The notes below the pieces were generated by a model that was not told where the DNA came from, searched no databases, and saw only the letters and a program-made list of their open reading frames with translations. Below, in pieces: positions 1 to 12,770 of a stretch of 64,000 nucleotides of DNA (position 1 is its first letter; each line of letters starts with the position of its first letter). Origin of the DNA: Polytrichum commune (lineage: Eukaryota > Streptophyta > Polytrichopsida > Polytrichales > Polytrichaceae); assembly GCA_950295325.1 (NCBI GenBank), contig OX485805.1, positions 57,996,758 to 58,060,757 of the forward strand, given 5' to 3'. The translations under genes and the position numbers were made by a program.

Positions 1-738
1 CACCAATTCTATTTTGTCTTGCTCCATACGAAATGTAAACAACTTGTGTAATGTCACCAAAACTACACGCCAAAGTAGCACTCTTTATCCTTCCTTTGTA
101 AAATCCTCAATGGGCATTATAGATTTACAGTGTTGCAATAATTACTGTCACTTACTAAGTGATTTTTCATCCAAATTTCAATCAATCGTGAAAACTCTGG
201 TAAATTTATTCATGAGAACTGTCATTAGAAAAGTTACCACAGCGATATAAAATACCATATGCCTCTAACGACAATATCTAGTGTGGCAATCGATATTGCT
301 TTCTTGTTCTTTGTGCCTCACATTGTGTTCTCCTTACTCCAACTTTGTTCCCAAGAATGTTCTGCAAGGAGGAGGGCGAGTGCACTAGGTATCATACAAG
401 AGAATGGAGCCATATATTAGACTTCTTTAAAAACTAATATAAAAATAAATGCGTGCATAAGAGGAAACCAATGCATGCTTAAGCAGAATTATTTATACAA
501 ATTTAACATAAATGGTCTTTTTGACCAAACTCTTCGGTGGGAAGTTGGGATTGTCTTTAATGCTTTTGCTGCAAAGGAATGTGAAGCTGTACTGATTTTA
601 TTTTTTCGACTTTTTTTCCTTGGGCCAAAAACGGTCTTGGAAGTCATTATTATTCCCAAAATCTACAGACCAAGTTAACATCCATTAGTGTGTAAAATCT
701 TAACTGAACACATGTATTTGAGTGGTACACGGCAAGGT
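1..738. other. Intergenic DNA, no gene seen
   Basis: AT-rich sequence with short open frames only (up to 78 codons) and no recognisable protein motif. I see no RNA gene or inverted-repeat element. Confidence 0.5.
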
Positions 739-746
739 TTGTAGTA

Positions 747-1362
747 AGGGGTGGAGCCAAGATTTTGACCTAGGGGGGGCTGACCTCGAGATATGGAAAT
801 ATCCAATGTATGTTTTATTTTCAAATTTCAATAGGTGGTCGAATTTGATGTTTATTGAGAGATTTGGATTCATCAAGCTGACATCCCCATAATTTTTTTG
901 ATAATGTTGTTAATGTCCAAAGCTTTGGCAATGGTCTTTTGCGATATAGATGATCACCAGATTGACCATCCAATCATCGCCAATAGACATCGCCAATAAT
1001 AAGCAGATGCCTGACTTTCCTTCAACGCCTCGTAGAAAACATTGCGAAGAAGATCCGCTATCGATTTCCCATTGCGGTTTTTTTGACCAGCCTGCTCTGC
1101 AGTCGCTAAATGACTGCAATTTTTTTTGGGTTTTACCAACTAAAATTTTAGGAATTTGGAGGCTTGTAATATACCGTTGAAAAGGTCTTGAACACACCTT
1201 TCCAATGGTGTATTACATGTCCCAAAAAATTTAACATTATAGTCGCAAAACAAATAAGAAAAAATTGTAGTCGTTTTGTCATTGTTTTCTACTACTGATG
1301 TCAGGGGGGGCTGAGCCCCCTGCCCCCCCCCCCCCCTCAGCTCCCCTTCGCTCTGCCCCTGC
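747..1362. mobile_element. hAT-like non-autonomous DNA transposon
   Basis: The ends are imperfect inverted repeats: AGGGGTGGAGCCAAG at the left, and the complement of the right end reads AGGGGCAGAGCGAAG (12 of 15 match). An 8-bp near-duplication flanks it, TTGTAGTA at 739-746 and TTGTAGTT at 1363-1370, which fits the 8-bp target duplications of the hAT superfamily. Long G runs near the left end and C runs near the right end (about 1304-1336) make the termini strongly self-complementary. No transposase is seen inside, so it is non-autonomous. The superfamily assignment is inference. Confidence 0.6.
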
Positions 1363-1566
1363 TTGTAGTTAAGAATAGATATCAAAATACATGTGTTACA
1401 ATGAGTTTGGACTATGCTATGTGCTCAAAATTTGTAAACCATTCTAAGATCAAATAGTCAACACATGGATGGCAATGCAATATCAAATGTTTATTTCGAT
1501 TGGAAGTGTCTCAATATGATTGCTTAAAGAGAAATGTACAACACAACTCACATTTCAACATTTCTA

Positions 1567-1801
1567 GGGGATTGTTAAATCGACCACACATTGGTTAAAA
1601 TGACCGTAGATGTATCGCACGGTCACATGACATGTCATAATTTGAACAATTTCTAGTTGTAAAGAAAGAGGAAACATACTCGTTAATCCCTTGTTCTTCT
1701 TCATGTGTGCAATGAGAAACCGAATTTGGACAGATTATGTGACTGTGGAATGCATTGTTATGGTCATTTTAACAAACTATGTGGTCGATTAAACAATCCC
1801 C
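1567..1801. mobile_element. 235-bp MITE with ~40-bp terminal inverted repeats
   Basis: The first ~40 bases (starting GGGGATTGTTAAATCGACC) are repeated, inverted and nearly perfect, at the end (complement starts GGGGATTGTTTAATCGACC). The interior has no coding capacity. I could not identify a clear target-site duplication, so the superfamily is unassigned. Confidence 0.8.
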
Positions 1802-2935
1802 AATTTCCAAAACTGATCATACATCACTAATTCACATGTATGGGCATATATATATGGAGTTGTATGGGCATGTATTCCAAAAGGCCAACTTCAAGCTATT
1901 GTCATCACATGTGCACTCGCCCCTTTTCTCATGTATGAAACCGTGAAGAGCAACATTCCAGTAACACATTGAGTGAGTGAGTGAGTATTAGACATAATTC
2001 TCTCTTACTTTCTAAAACTAGATTACATTCAAGTAAGAGGTTCCATAGTAAAAATAAATAAAAGGGGGCACACTACATACTTTCTAAAACTTGTTAAGGT
2101 ACAGATGTGTGTTGTTTTGGATACTTTTCTCTCTGCACCCATCTTTCATAGGATTCGTAACAAGCAATTAGTGTGAGGTGATTAGCAAAGCCAAACCGTG
2201 CCCATAGCCATGATTTGCCTCATAACATTTTGAAGCACATATGAATCTCTTGATAATTGTGTATGAAAGTGAAGATCCTCTTGCTCATTAAGTGATCATA
2301 TAGGTTCCCCCAATCATGTTGATTATTGAGCCTAGAATGGTTAATCATACTCTCATCATGTAGTCTAATCTCTTTCAAACACATGTCATTTTGGTGTCTA
2401 TTCTTGCATCCATGCCTGACCGCATACCACTCAAATATAGGTGGTCAGATTCTTGCTACTCTGTTAGCTTTCAACACGTTTACCTTATGCATTACCAACT
2501 CACATGAATGAGCAGGTATTGCAAACTTGTCAAGTAGTGTCATCACATGCATGTGCGCTCATTGGTTTCCTCCTATAAGTATGTTTGGAGAGCAGCACCG
2601 GTGCCTTGTGAGTGAATGATCAAATGAATAAAAAATAACAACTTGAATACAAGAAAAGTAGCTTTGTTGACAATGTGCAAACTTGACAAAGTTTTTGCAA
2701 GTTTTTGACATTTGACACGTAAAAACTTGCACCCGGGGAAAAATGCACGTCAATCTAGAATTTGACATGTAGTGCAAATTGTGAAGTAAAGAACCACACG
2801 TCAAAAATTGAATGACACATACTACTAGGCATGTGACATTGAGGTGACATTTTTAGAAGGAAAAAAATGTAGACATCAATTGACATTCAATTGTTGTTTT
2901 GAAAGCGTCACGTGACACTTTGGAATTGGAAGCCA
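1802..2935. other. Intergenic DNA, no gene seen
   Basis: AT-rich. A loose clustering of TGACAT/TGACAC words occurs around 2640-2930, without a regular period. No coding or RNA feature is supported. Confidence 0.45.
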
Positions 2936-3137
2936 AACGTCAAAATGGAATTTGTCAAACAAGCATACACACTGCTTGATTGTAGATTGTGCGGATGTCG
3001 GAGGAGCTGGGCAGGAGTTTAAAAGGTGGATTTGAAGTCGAACGTCAAATGGAATTCGTCAAACAAGCATACACACTGCTTGTTTGTAGATGATGGTTCG
3101 GGTGTCGGAGGAGCTGGAGAGGAGTTTAAAAGGTGGA
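2936..3137. repeat. ~100-bp tandem duplication upstream of HMA gene 1
   Basis: Copy 1 (about 2936-3030) and copy 2 (about 3041-3137) share the same order of words: CGTCAAA..TGGAATT, GTCAAACAAGCATACACACT, GTCGGAGGAGCTGG and GGAGTTTAAAAGGTGG. TTTAAAAGG is weakly TATA-like, so the duplication could have doubled a promoter-proximal segment of the downstream gene. That role is only inferred. Confidence 0.75.
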
Positions 3138-4419
3138 GTGGCGAAGTAGAATCCTGTGCAGAATAACGAACTCAGCGGACACTTCGGCCAGCGCCGATCG
3201 ACCATGTTGCTGCTCCTCGCCTGTCCCGAGGCCCCGGGCTCGGATGGAAAGGAGGGTCGAGGCGGAGGGAGGAAGGGTGGAAGCAGGGCCCGCCCTTCCA
3301 GATCGGCAAGTTTAGTGAAGTAGAGTAGACTAGCATGGTCCCCCGATAGGTGTGAGTACAAGGATTGTGGGCCAGCCCCGCAACGTTCTTTCTCCGCCCG
3401 GGCCGATCCACAATTGACCTGGTACACGGAGCTAAGTTAGACTCAAACGCAAATTAGCACCGTGGTCCGTGACCACTCACACCCTCCCACCGCCGCCGTG
3501 GTGGATCACGAGTCTGGTCACCGGATCCGCTGGTCGATCATCATGCATCGTGGTAGTAGGTCACAGCCCGGTCATAGGTTCAGCATCCTGCCTTCCTCCG
3601 AGCCCTACATTACGAGGCGCTGCTGCATGCAACAATTTCGTGTTGTGCTATATGGCCTTGAAGAAGTTCCAACGACCGACACAATACCTTCACCAGCTTG
3701 TGTGCTCACCTTGATCACCATGTTTCGTTCTTCGCGCGGCGACTGACTGACTGACTGACTTTGTGTGCATGGTACTAGTTGTCGGATCGACCGGACCTGG
3801 TCGACGAAGCTCGCGGCAAGTTGATTTGATTCTGTCTCGGTGGTCGTCGAGGTATGTCAATTAGCCCCAAAGGTGGTAGCAAATTTGTTTGCTGACCATT
3901 TTAGCAGTTGTCGCTAGTGAATCATTTTATGCTACAGTTGCTCCGAGCTTTTCTGTGTGCCGAGTACAGCCGTGGTGGTCGTCGAGGTATGGCAGTCAGG
4001 AGGAAAGTTCTTGTCTGTCTATGAAATAGGTTAAGGTTAACGTTTTGTGAAGCTCCCCAGTGTCGTCGTGTCTTCTTGTTCTGTTCTGTAGGCCCTTTAA
4101 TTTGTGGAGGATTTAGACTGGTTTTTGTGAGAATGTGGACTACGAAATTTTGGTTGTGGTATTTGCAATTGATTTTGCAATAAGCTTCGTCCTCTATAAC
4201 TATGTTGCCAATTTTCACCTCACCCTTTCTTCTTCTTTTTGGTGTTATAATCCAGGGGATACTAGGCCTACTGCATCGGTTTGTGCACAGTGCGTGACAG
4301 CGGTTCCGTCACTCTTGCCAATTTGTCGGGGACGAGCCTCTGACAGTCCCTTCGTCACTGCAGGTCGAGATTGAGTGTCAAGAGTTACTTACACCTTGAG
4401 CAAGCGAGATTCGAGGTCG
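3138..4419 (+). promoter_or_regulatory. Upstream region and probable 5' leader of HMA gene 1
   Basis: This stretch is more GC-rich than the DNA before it and precedes the start codon of HMA gene 1. It contains a (GACT)n run at about 3741-3762 and a 16-bp direct repeat TGGTCGTCGAGGTATG at 3841-3856 and 3976-3991. A good splice acceptor (ACTGCAG) ends at 4363, only 56 bases before the ATG, which suggests a leader intron, as also seems present in HMA gene 2. No convincing TATA box could be placed. Confidence 0.4.
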
Positions 4420-6880
4420 ATGGACAATCATGAGGTATTTTAAAAATCACATCCTACAGGGGAGTCATCGGGAATGTTTTTGAATGTTCCTAGGAAGATT
4501 CCTGTGGGCGACTTCAGCGGTATTCGATTGATCAGCACATGATGCATCGAGTAGCCTGCTGCTGCTGCTCCTGCTCCTCCTCTTACGAATTCCCGAAAGT
4601 CACAGATTCGAGTCCCGTCGTGCAATAAGGGCTGGAGTCCAACTCTTTGCACTCTCGTCCACGCAAGCGAGTCAGCCCACTCGTAAGAGAATCATGTCAA
4701 GGCTCCAAAGAATGTTCCTGCAAAACTTCAAACTATTTCTCAACCAAGACTCTTTGTGTGTGCACATGTGCAGGTGTTTGCCTATACAGGAGCTTTTGCT
4801 CCAGCGTGGTTGGACAGGAACGCTTGGTTCATCCCCTTGCAAGTGCCCCCCGAACAGGCCGAAAAGTTGCCGGTGAGCAAACTTGCTATATTTGACTCTT
4901 GGGGTTGTGATCTGGTGTAATTGAACTGCTTTAGGTTTTGATGTCAATCTTGTGAGGACTTCTGCTGAGATGGTGGAAATTTGGGGTTGTGCAGAGAATT
5001 GGGTTGAAGAAGATTGAGCTGAAAGTGCGAATGTGCTGCTCCAAATGCGCCGAGATAGTGATTGAAGAGATCAAAGAGGTTGGTGGTAAGTAGGACACAA
5101 TTCAGAAACACACCCCCACTACGAGCTGCTCCAGCAATTTATCAATGTTGGATTTAGAGCTCAACCTTGAACGAAATGTTGGGTGTCTTCATCTCCTTCA
5201 TCACGTGTCATTCTCAATTTCCTGAAATGAAACAGAAACCATTGTGATTCGTGGATAAGTACTTTCTTATCCGGAATCACAAAAATACAATTCTTTAAGG
5301 GATCCCTCAACAATTAAGATCTGACAGCTCCCTGATCCAAAACAACTTGCCATATACCCATCAGATTTTTGCTGCTCAAACTGCGAGTATAGATTTTATC
5401 AAGTGATGCTGAATTGCTCCTATCGCTATCACGTGAACTTACCTTTCCGGTCGATTGCCTGATGTATGTGCAGGTGTATTTGATGTCAAAGTAGATCAAG
5501 CCGGCTCCAAGGTCACGGTGATTGGGAGGCCATACCCAGCGGACGTGCTGAAGAGGGCGAAGCGAGTGGACAAGAAAGCCTATATTCTTCCTGACCCACC
5601 TCCACCACCTCCACCACCACCCCCAGCACCTCCGGCCGAGCCCGAGAAACCCAAGGAGGAGGAGAAACCCAAGGAAGAGGAGAAACCCAAAGAAGAGGAG
5701 AAGCCCCAAGAGGAGCCAGCCAAAGCAGAAGCTGCTCCTGCTGCTGCTGCTGCTGACAAGCCTGCTGAAGAAAAGGCCAAGGAGGGGGATGCTAAGCCTG
5801 TGGAAGCTGCTGAGGCGCCCAAACCCGAGGAGGCTCCCAAACCCGCTGAAGACCCTAAGCCTGCAGAGGAGCCTAAGCCCGAGGAACCCAAGCCCGTGCC
5901 CGAAGTCACAGAATCCGAGAAGAAGGTGGAGGACCCCCCTAAACCCATCACCACAGCTTCAGCAGTCAAGTACCAGCCTTACGAGTACGCGACCTATGAG
6001 TACCCGGCCTACCAGTACCCGGCTTATGAGTACCAGTACAGGCCGAGCCAATCTTACCACCCGCTTCACATGGGCTACAATGGCGACTACGTCCCATACT
6101 CGCAGGTGTCCTTTGACTCCTCATCCTTATCCTTCTGCTCTTTTGAGCTTCATTTTGGTTTTGTTGGAATGATTTCTTAGAGATGAAACGGGCCACTTAA
6201 GGTATGTAGACCTAACATTAACAATATGTATCATAGTCACATGTACGATTGGGGATTGTAAATGTATGGCAACAGTACCTAATGTTGGTAACTTGGTTTT
6301 TAAGTTATGTGCTGGTTTTAGATATGCTTAGTACCTTTTTTTTTAATTTGGTTCCCGGAAAAGAATGCCATGATCTCAAGTGGTGGGGAGAGGTGTGAGA
6401 ACTCATCCTTACAAAGCACCTCACCAGCACTTGCTGCTCCAAACTCTCCTAACAAACTGTCTCGATAGCTAGTTGTTTCTCAGATATACCTCTAAGAACT
6501 TCTAAGCTTGGCATAATACTTGAGGATTTGGTTTCTATGCCCATGTGTCCCGACATAGACATATATGTATCAAGTCGAGCACTAAATTTGATTTTCTCAA
6601 CTAGCACATAAAACCTTGATTCTTGCAACAATTAAACATGCTGTAGATATGTCAAAGAATGATGTCTCTAAGTATGTCCAAAATGAATTCAATAAGCTCG
6701 TGATCTAACATTGCACGATATCTGTCTGTGATTCCTTCGCAGATGTTCTATGACTACCCATACTTCAAGACAGCCAATGAGAAACATGTTTATGGGACGA
6801 CTGTACAACCACCTCGGCCTGCCAGCTACAGCAACCGACAACAGAAGGAGGAGGATTGGTGGGGCATCTTCCCGACTTAG
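4420..6880 (+). CDS. HMA-domain protein with Pro/Glu/Lys-rich tail (HMA gene 1)
   Basis: Five exons are predicted: 4420-4434, 4774-4872, 4995-5085, 5474-6105 and 6743-6880, giving 324 residues. All junctions are GT-AG, with phases 0, 0, 1 and 0. Exon 1 codes only MDNHE. Exon 2 codes a conserved segment (VFAYTG..PAWLDRNAW). Exons 3-4 form an HMA ferredoxin-like fold with the MxCxxC metal site (MCCSKC, residues ~50-55), ending at SKVTVIG. Next come a run of ten prolines, KPKEEE repeats, Ala/Pro/Glu-rich repeats, a Tyr-rich stretch (EYATYEYPAYQYPAYEY) and a short last exon ending DWWGIFPT. The HMA family binds and moves soft metals such as Cu, Zn or Cd. The substrate here is unknown. No signal peptide or membrane helix is seen. 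A paralogue lies ~34 kb downstream on the same strand. Confidence 0.88.
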
Positions 6881-9585
6881 ATCCATGTGTCAGCTAATTC
6901 TTCAGGCTGAATCAGTGCCGCCCATCATAATATCACGCCGGCCAACAAACAGTTTTCTCTCACCATCTCTACTCGGGACTTGATCTCATTACTATTACTC
7001 TTGAAAGTGGTTTCTACACTTGTAACATCTCCGAGACACTACTACCAGGGAGCACATTGATGAACTTCTGATGAGAAAACAAGTAGCACTATTTTGTGTA
7101 CATTAAATGATGTTAAGTCTAGACTTACTGATGAGGCAGAGAAGTTGGACCTAGCTGGAGTCACCCCCAAACTATGGAGTTTTATCACCCCCACAAGAGG
7201 TTTGTTTATGCTAATGTAATAGGTGGGTTAGGATCGGATTGGCTCTTAAGGTTTAAAAAGTCTCAAGCTGTGAGGCGCCTCCATCAGTTACATTATTACA
7301 TGCACTCGAAGACAATCAAGGGTTGTAGACTTTCAGCAAACACAAGATTAAGGACTTGTGGGCCACCAACTCACCTACTTACACACAATGTGTTAAGAGT
7401 CATGGGAGGGAAGCCCACAAAGCTCCTTGTTTTGGAGGAAGTGACCACTTTTTCCCAGATATTATTTAAGCTACTTTCATTTAATTTGAAAGCAGCAAAT
7501 GATAGATGCCAGCTTTTAGGGACGGTGTGACTGCTTCCCTTGACAGAGTGATTCCAGTGAAAAAAAAATCAGAGTCTGTTAATTTTATGCCGAAAGAGGG
7601 GACCAAGATTGAGTGAAAACCAAAGCGGGCGATTTGCCATTCTCTTCTGACTTTGTACAAACCTTTCCTTGAAGATATAAATTACCAATTTCCAAAGGCA
7701 TCTATGATATGTGGGCACCTATATCTGAGTGGCATATGGCAAGTTTTGTAGTTATTAATGTCCACCAGGGTTCAAAAAATACGTGTGTTATGATGAGATT
7801 GGAATATAATGTGCTCAAAGTATATCCATTATTCTAGGTTTGTTTGTGAACACAATTGGGAAGGCTTGTGCAATTCCTTAAAGAGAGATCATGCAATCTT
7901 CACTTCCAAGGCCAATGAATTTTTCATCTCAACCCTGATTTTGAAACAATCTGTGTGATTCATAATTGCCAACCGGAGAAGGCAATTCCCAACTCCATCC
8001 AGATGGTCAAAACATCGTCTGTGCAGTTGGAAGTGCCCACAATAATTCCACACACACCAAGTTACTGTAATGTGTTACATGGGGCAATATGCAATGTGTG
8101 TTAGTACCTTACAAGTAGAGTAGCTGATATATGGAGATTTTCTGCTCATGTTGCGAGCACATCATGGTGCATGTGCGCAAGACAAAGTCAACATGCAGTA
8201 AGTACGTGAATTTCAATTGTAACAGAGAGACATTCACACCGTATAGTTCTATTTAGACTACAAGCTTGAGTTCGGGGAAAACCATTCAATACCAATATCA
8301 AGGCATCAAAGAGTAAATGTTACCTTGAATGCATGACAACTGGACGGCAATTGGTGCCAACCTTGAAGGTTGTTGGGAAACCTTCTTCAAATTCTATCAC
8401 TTGCTCAAAAGTCATTGAGTTACTGGGCCTCACAACAAGGTTTATTGGTTACTAAATTATATTGTTGCACTAAGTCTTTCAACCAAAATGATTTTGTAAC
8501 ATGAAATGAGTACGATAAGGATATTCTACTCATGCTCTTTGCTACTCAGGTGGAATTTTCTTCATGATCCCACAGTGGAATATCTATACTGCACTTGGGA
8601 CTCAGCGACATAAATATCAATAGACTGTATCAGACTATCAATTCTAAGCAACTTAAGAAGTCGTAAACATATGATGCACACACACTGCTGATAGCAACAT
8701 CAGGTTTTTCCTTCTGTTTTTTTCATAATCCTGCACTACTCTTCAAAATTATGTAATGGTTTGAAACAGAAATTCATCAATCAGACTGATTGCACTCAGT
8801 TTCATGCAGGTGGATTGAAGAAATCAAGCCTTAGTCAAAATAGTTGCACCACACTGTATATTCCCAGGAGGTAAAAATAGCAACCTCATGATTTAGCATC
8901 ATTGAAGATCTAAAGTTTTATATAATGTCCATTTATGTGTTTCTAAATGTCTGTTTCCTATAAATGCTGGTTTGTATATATGTAAATCAAGCAAATTACT
9001 ACTTTGAGTTTAAAATTTGTTTTCCTGGCAGCTTCTGTGTATATTTTTAAGAGAAAAGTATTGTTTATCATAGATGAATACAACAAGGCACCCAAGTAAA
9101 TATTGCTTATGTCGAGCAATAACCTTACAATATATATTATGGAATGATTCGAATATTTGGGTTTGATATAATTTACTTGAAATATAAAGAACTAGGGCTA
9201 TGTTGCACCGTTCAAGACAATTTTTTTCTAAGAGAGACAAGATTCACTTTATAAGATTTCTAAGAGAGACAATTTGAAACTAGCACGAATCTTGGTTTGA
9301 ACGAATTATAAGTTTTACAAATATATCTTGAAAATCTTATGTGAACTTCAATTCTATAATGAGATATAGATGCTTCCTTTATTCTATTTGAGACTTCTTT
9401 CAATTAATTTCCTCTAGATATATTTTATTTCAAAGAATTTGCTACCACCAATATCATGATCAAACTGACATTGGCATGATTGATGATTTTGTTATATATA
9501 TAATTGTAGAGTTTGAGACAATACAAGTAAATCCCCTATATATGAGAAGTTTTATAGAGGAAAAGAAATGCATACATACTAATGA
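6881..9585. other. Intergenic DNA, no gene seen
   Basis: AT-rich, with stop codons in all frames apart from one 118-codon frame at 7174-7530 that shows no known domain or plausible composition. The 3' UTR of HMA gene 1 presumably occupies the first few hundred bases, but I see no clear polyadenylation signal. Confidence 0.45.
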
Positions 9586-10035
9586 TCGGCTAGAATACTA
9601 AACTTTTCAATGTAATGAAGTAAATGCCTCCACTACATACACAAAAAACAAATCTCAAAATAATTAAGCATTTATTACATATAAAATCTACTTTCACTTT
9701 CCAATAAGATATTTTGAGCATTTTTTCACCCATACCATGTAACTCAATGATTACATCAAGCAAACAAAACCAAGAGAGCACAATAACTTAGCCACAATCC
9801 AATAAGCAGAACTCAAGGGAGCCCATGAGCCTTCAGTTTGTAAAAACCTGGAACCCAAATGCAAATCCCAACAAGAATGGACAAGGTGGTCATTAAGGAC
9901 TATTACAATATGACAATAATGAATGAAAATGTGAATTGGATGGAACTAACACATCTATTGTCAATTTTCTCTAAACCCTAGGGCAGTTTTTGTACATCCA
10001 CCTTTACTTCAACATTCACAAGCAGCTTCCAACCG
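9586..10035 (-). repeat. Left arm of a large imperfect inverted repeat
   Basis: The complement of this stretch matches 10885-11350 along its length. Shared words include ACATGCTATGGATGAAAAA-like, CTTTGCTTG, GAGGCATTTA-like and GGTTTAGAGAAAA-like segments. Arms of ~450 bp separated by ~850 bp suggest a fold-back transposon or two inverted copies of one repeat. It has no coding capacity. Confidence 0.65.
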
Positions 10036-10764
10036 TGTCGCATGAGAAGAACATGGGACATACCCCTTAAATCCCGTGGGACACAATGTTATGGATAGGA
10101 AGTTTGTATGTCCCATGATAAAGGGGAATCATCATGGGACAAATCAAAGTGAGATGCATCAAATATGAGAATTTTTTTCATCTCACAATTGTCCCTCTCA
10201 ATCAAAGGGACAATTTCAACTTTTCAATAATGGGAATACAATAATTTAATCTCAAAATATGATGGCCCCTCCACACTTGACTCTATCTCCACCGGTTTAG
10301 GGTTTCTTCTAGACTTACCTACCATCCTTCTACATCAACATGTTTTTTGCGCCGAGACGAGGTGGTAGTCCGAGGTGGCATGAATAGCAAGAAGGTTTTT
10401 AGTTTTAAATCACTTAACATGCAACTAATACATGGTAATGCGCAACGGTCTTAGGGTGAAATTTTTACTTCCAGTGATGAGCCTAGTACCTAAGCTTCTT
10501 GGTATCCCAATTCTACCCTAACGTAGTTCCCTAATTTGAGGGCCCTATTGAAGGGGAGGCCACACACTTTCGAAACGTCAGTTCCAAAATGGAGTTTGGT
10601 GAGCAATGATACAAGAATTTTGACCTTGACATGTACCTAACTTCACAACGCTTAGTGTTAAGGTAGGTCCCTCTCTTTTTGGTTGAAACCGTTTGTTTCT
10701 AACTCCAATCAGAAGCAAAGGTTTAAGGGTGGGTTTGCATGTGTTTGCTTGTCCCGGAGGGGGG

Positions 10765-11480
10765 GGGGGGGTGGACTGTTCATACAACATGCGAAATGAT
10801 GTGAGTTAAGAAGGGGTGTTACTTAAGGCATTAGCATACACGGTATACATAAGGGAGAGGTATTATTTTTCCCTAGTTTGTACATTTAGAAAGGCTATGA
10901 AGAAATTTGAAGTAAATGTAAATGTAAAAGAGGGCGCCCTAAGGTTTAGAGAAAAAATTGACAATACATGTGTTAGTTTCATCTAGTTCATGTTTTCATC
11001 CATTGTTGTCATATGGTCGTAGTCCTCAATGATTACCTTGCCCATTTGTATTAGAGTTTGCATTTGAGTTCTAGGTTTTACATTATGAAGGCTCTTGGAG
11101 TGCTCATGGGCTTCTTTGAGTTTTTCTCTTTGGATTGTGGCTAGGATATTGTGTTCTTGTCTTTGCTTGTTTCATGAAATCATTGAGTGACATGCTATGG
11201 ATGAAAAAACATTCAATGAATTTCTCATTGGAAAGTGAAAATGAATTGTATATGTAAGAAAGGCCTATGTAAGTCATGATGTTTATTTTGTATATGTAGC
11301 GGAGGCATTTATCACGTTAGATTGAAAAGCTTAGTCTAAATACATGAGTCCATTTTCTAGCATACTGTTGGCACATATACATTTGTTCTTCTCTATAAAC
11401 TTCTCATATATAGGGGGTTTAATTTCATAATGACCCACACGCTTCATTTAGGTATCCAATGAGAGTCCACCCCTTGGGCC
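10765..11480 (+). repeat. ~0.7-kb dispersed repeat, copy 1 (includes right arm of the inverted repeat)
   Basis: The sequence aligns collinearly with 20900-21605. Shared words include GTGGACT..TTCATAC, AAGAAGGGGT, CATACATAAGGGAGA, CCTAAGGTTTAGAG, TTCATCCATTGTTGTCATAT and ACATGCTATGGATGAAAAA. Its last ~130 bp also recur at 29583-29715, and 10885-11350 recurs inverted at 9586-10035. It is probably an old transposon family. No transposase is seen. Confidence 0.7.
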
Positions 11481-11818
11481 ACTCATCCACTAGACTTTGG
11501 TGGGAAAAAGGACAAACATAGATGAAATTAGGTGGGGTAGGGTTTGTATGTGTCAACCAACCACTATTATCTTATGTATTTAGTGTACGCATGGAAGTCT
11601 AGTGGCCCATGGTCACATCACTCCACATTTTGAATGCGACTAGAATGTGGTTGTTTGGTTGCTTTTGTTATCTTCATGAGAACACATCCAACACACTATA
11701 GTCGGTTTATAGAATATAACACACTATAGAATATGACACACACTATAGAATATAACATCCAACACACTATAGTCTAGAATCTAGTGGGTCGTCAACGGAC
11801 ATGGGAACCCACCCTAAG
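11455..11818. mobile_element. Possible degenerate TIR element related to the one at 33.0 kb
   Basis: A weak inverted similarity joins the start (CCACTCATCCACTAGACTT) to the complement of the end (CGACCCACTAGATT). The same CCCANTAGATT word lies in the termini of the clearer element at 32983-33393. A short CACACTATAGAATATRACA unit repeats around 11690-11770. Boundaries are approximate. Confidence 0.35.
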
Positions 11819-12770
11819 CAAGCTTGCAACACTGTCGTCTTGGATCAGAGTTTAAAATGGGTGTTAATACCCAATAAAAGAGGGCTCAACCTTGAAACCA
11901 AGCTTCTGGAAGCTAGGCACATGGCAAGGTCAAAATTCTTTTACCTTGGCTTACTAACTTAAACTTTGATTTGAAACCGGTCTTGTCAAACGTGTGTGGC
12001 CTCCACATGAAAGAGGGGCCACACTGGGGGGTTCAACCAGGCCCAACTGGACCCCCCCCGGTGTGGTCAACCTATGAGACAAAGGTGGAGCCTGAGTTTC
12101 TAAAGGGCCTACAAACTGGGGAGCCCCCATACGCAAATGCTTTTACCCCGCTGTAATAAATTTTGAGAATCTTGTGAAGTTATGTATAGAGTCAAAGTAT
12201 AGTCACTAGGAACATTTCCCTAGTGTAAATGCCCTTAAATACAAAAGAAATATTTCAAAAGTTATAAACATTCATATGATTTTATCCTGGCAAATGACGT
12301 AATTTCTCATGCTTTTGAAGATTATTTCATATACTAATCAAAATTGGTGGCAATAGAATAATCTTGAATAGTTTATTTGAAATAACAATTGATTTCTAAA
12401 TAGAATTGAACCAAGACCAAGTCTAGAATTACGACATGTTGCATTGTCATATGGTAAGATTCTCCGATAGAAGCCTATGGTGAGATCCACTTGGTGGGGT
12501 TCCACTTCCCACAACATCCAATATATTGTAGCCATGCCACTTGCATTTCAGATGAGGAGATTATCCTCTACTCAGTTGAGATTTGGGTTTAGTTATTTAT
12601 TTATTTATTTATTGATGTCTATCATGTTCAGAGATTAAAATTAGTTATATTGTGTGTTATGACTACTTTTGCTGACTACACTACCATGATATGAAACCCA
12701 GGGTTACTATGAGATTGTTAGCAGATCCAAATTGAGGTCACAGTAGCCAACTGCCCCATAATTTTCAGAG
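11819..12770. other. Intergenic DNA, no gene seen
   Basis: AT-rich with a GC-richer patch at 11990-12140 (runs of CCCCCC/GGGG). A TTTA microsatellite lies at about 12591-12612. No coding frame is supported. Confidence 0.45.

Noticed and set aside
4605-4615. tRNA gene in intron 1 of HMA gene 1 (GATTCGAGTCC, B-box-like)
   Set aside because: No cloverleaf or A box could be built around it. It is at best an old SINE trace.
5580-5969. 129-codon antisense frame opposite HMA gene 1
   Set aside because: It mirrors the Pro/Glu/Lys/Ala codon repeats on the coding strand and consists of Gly/Ser/Leu runs.
7174-7530. 118-codon plus-strand frame
   Set aside because: No domain, no splice or promoter context, and a composition like the surrounding non-coding DNA.
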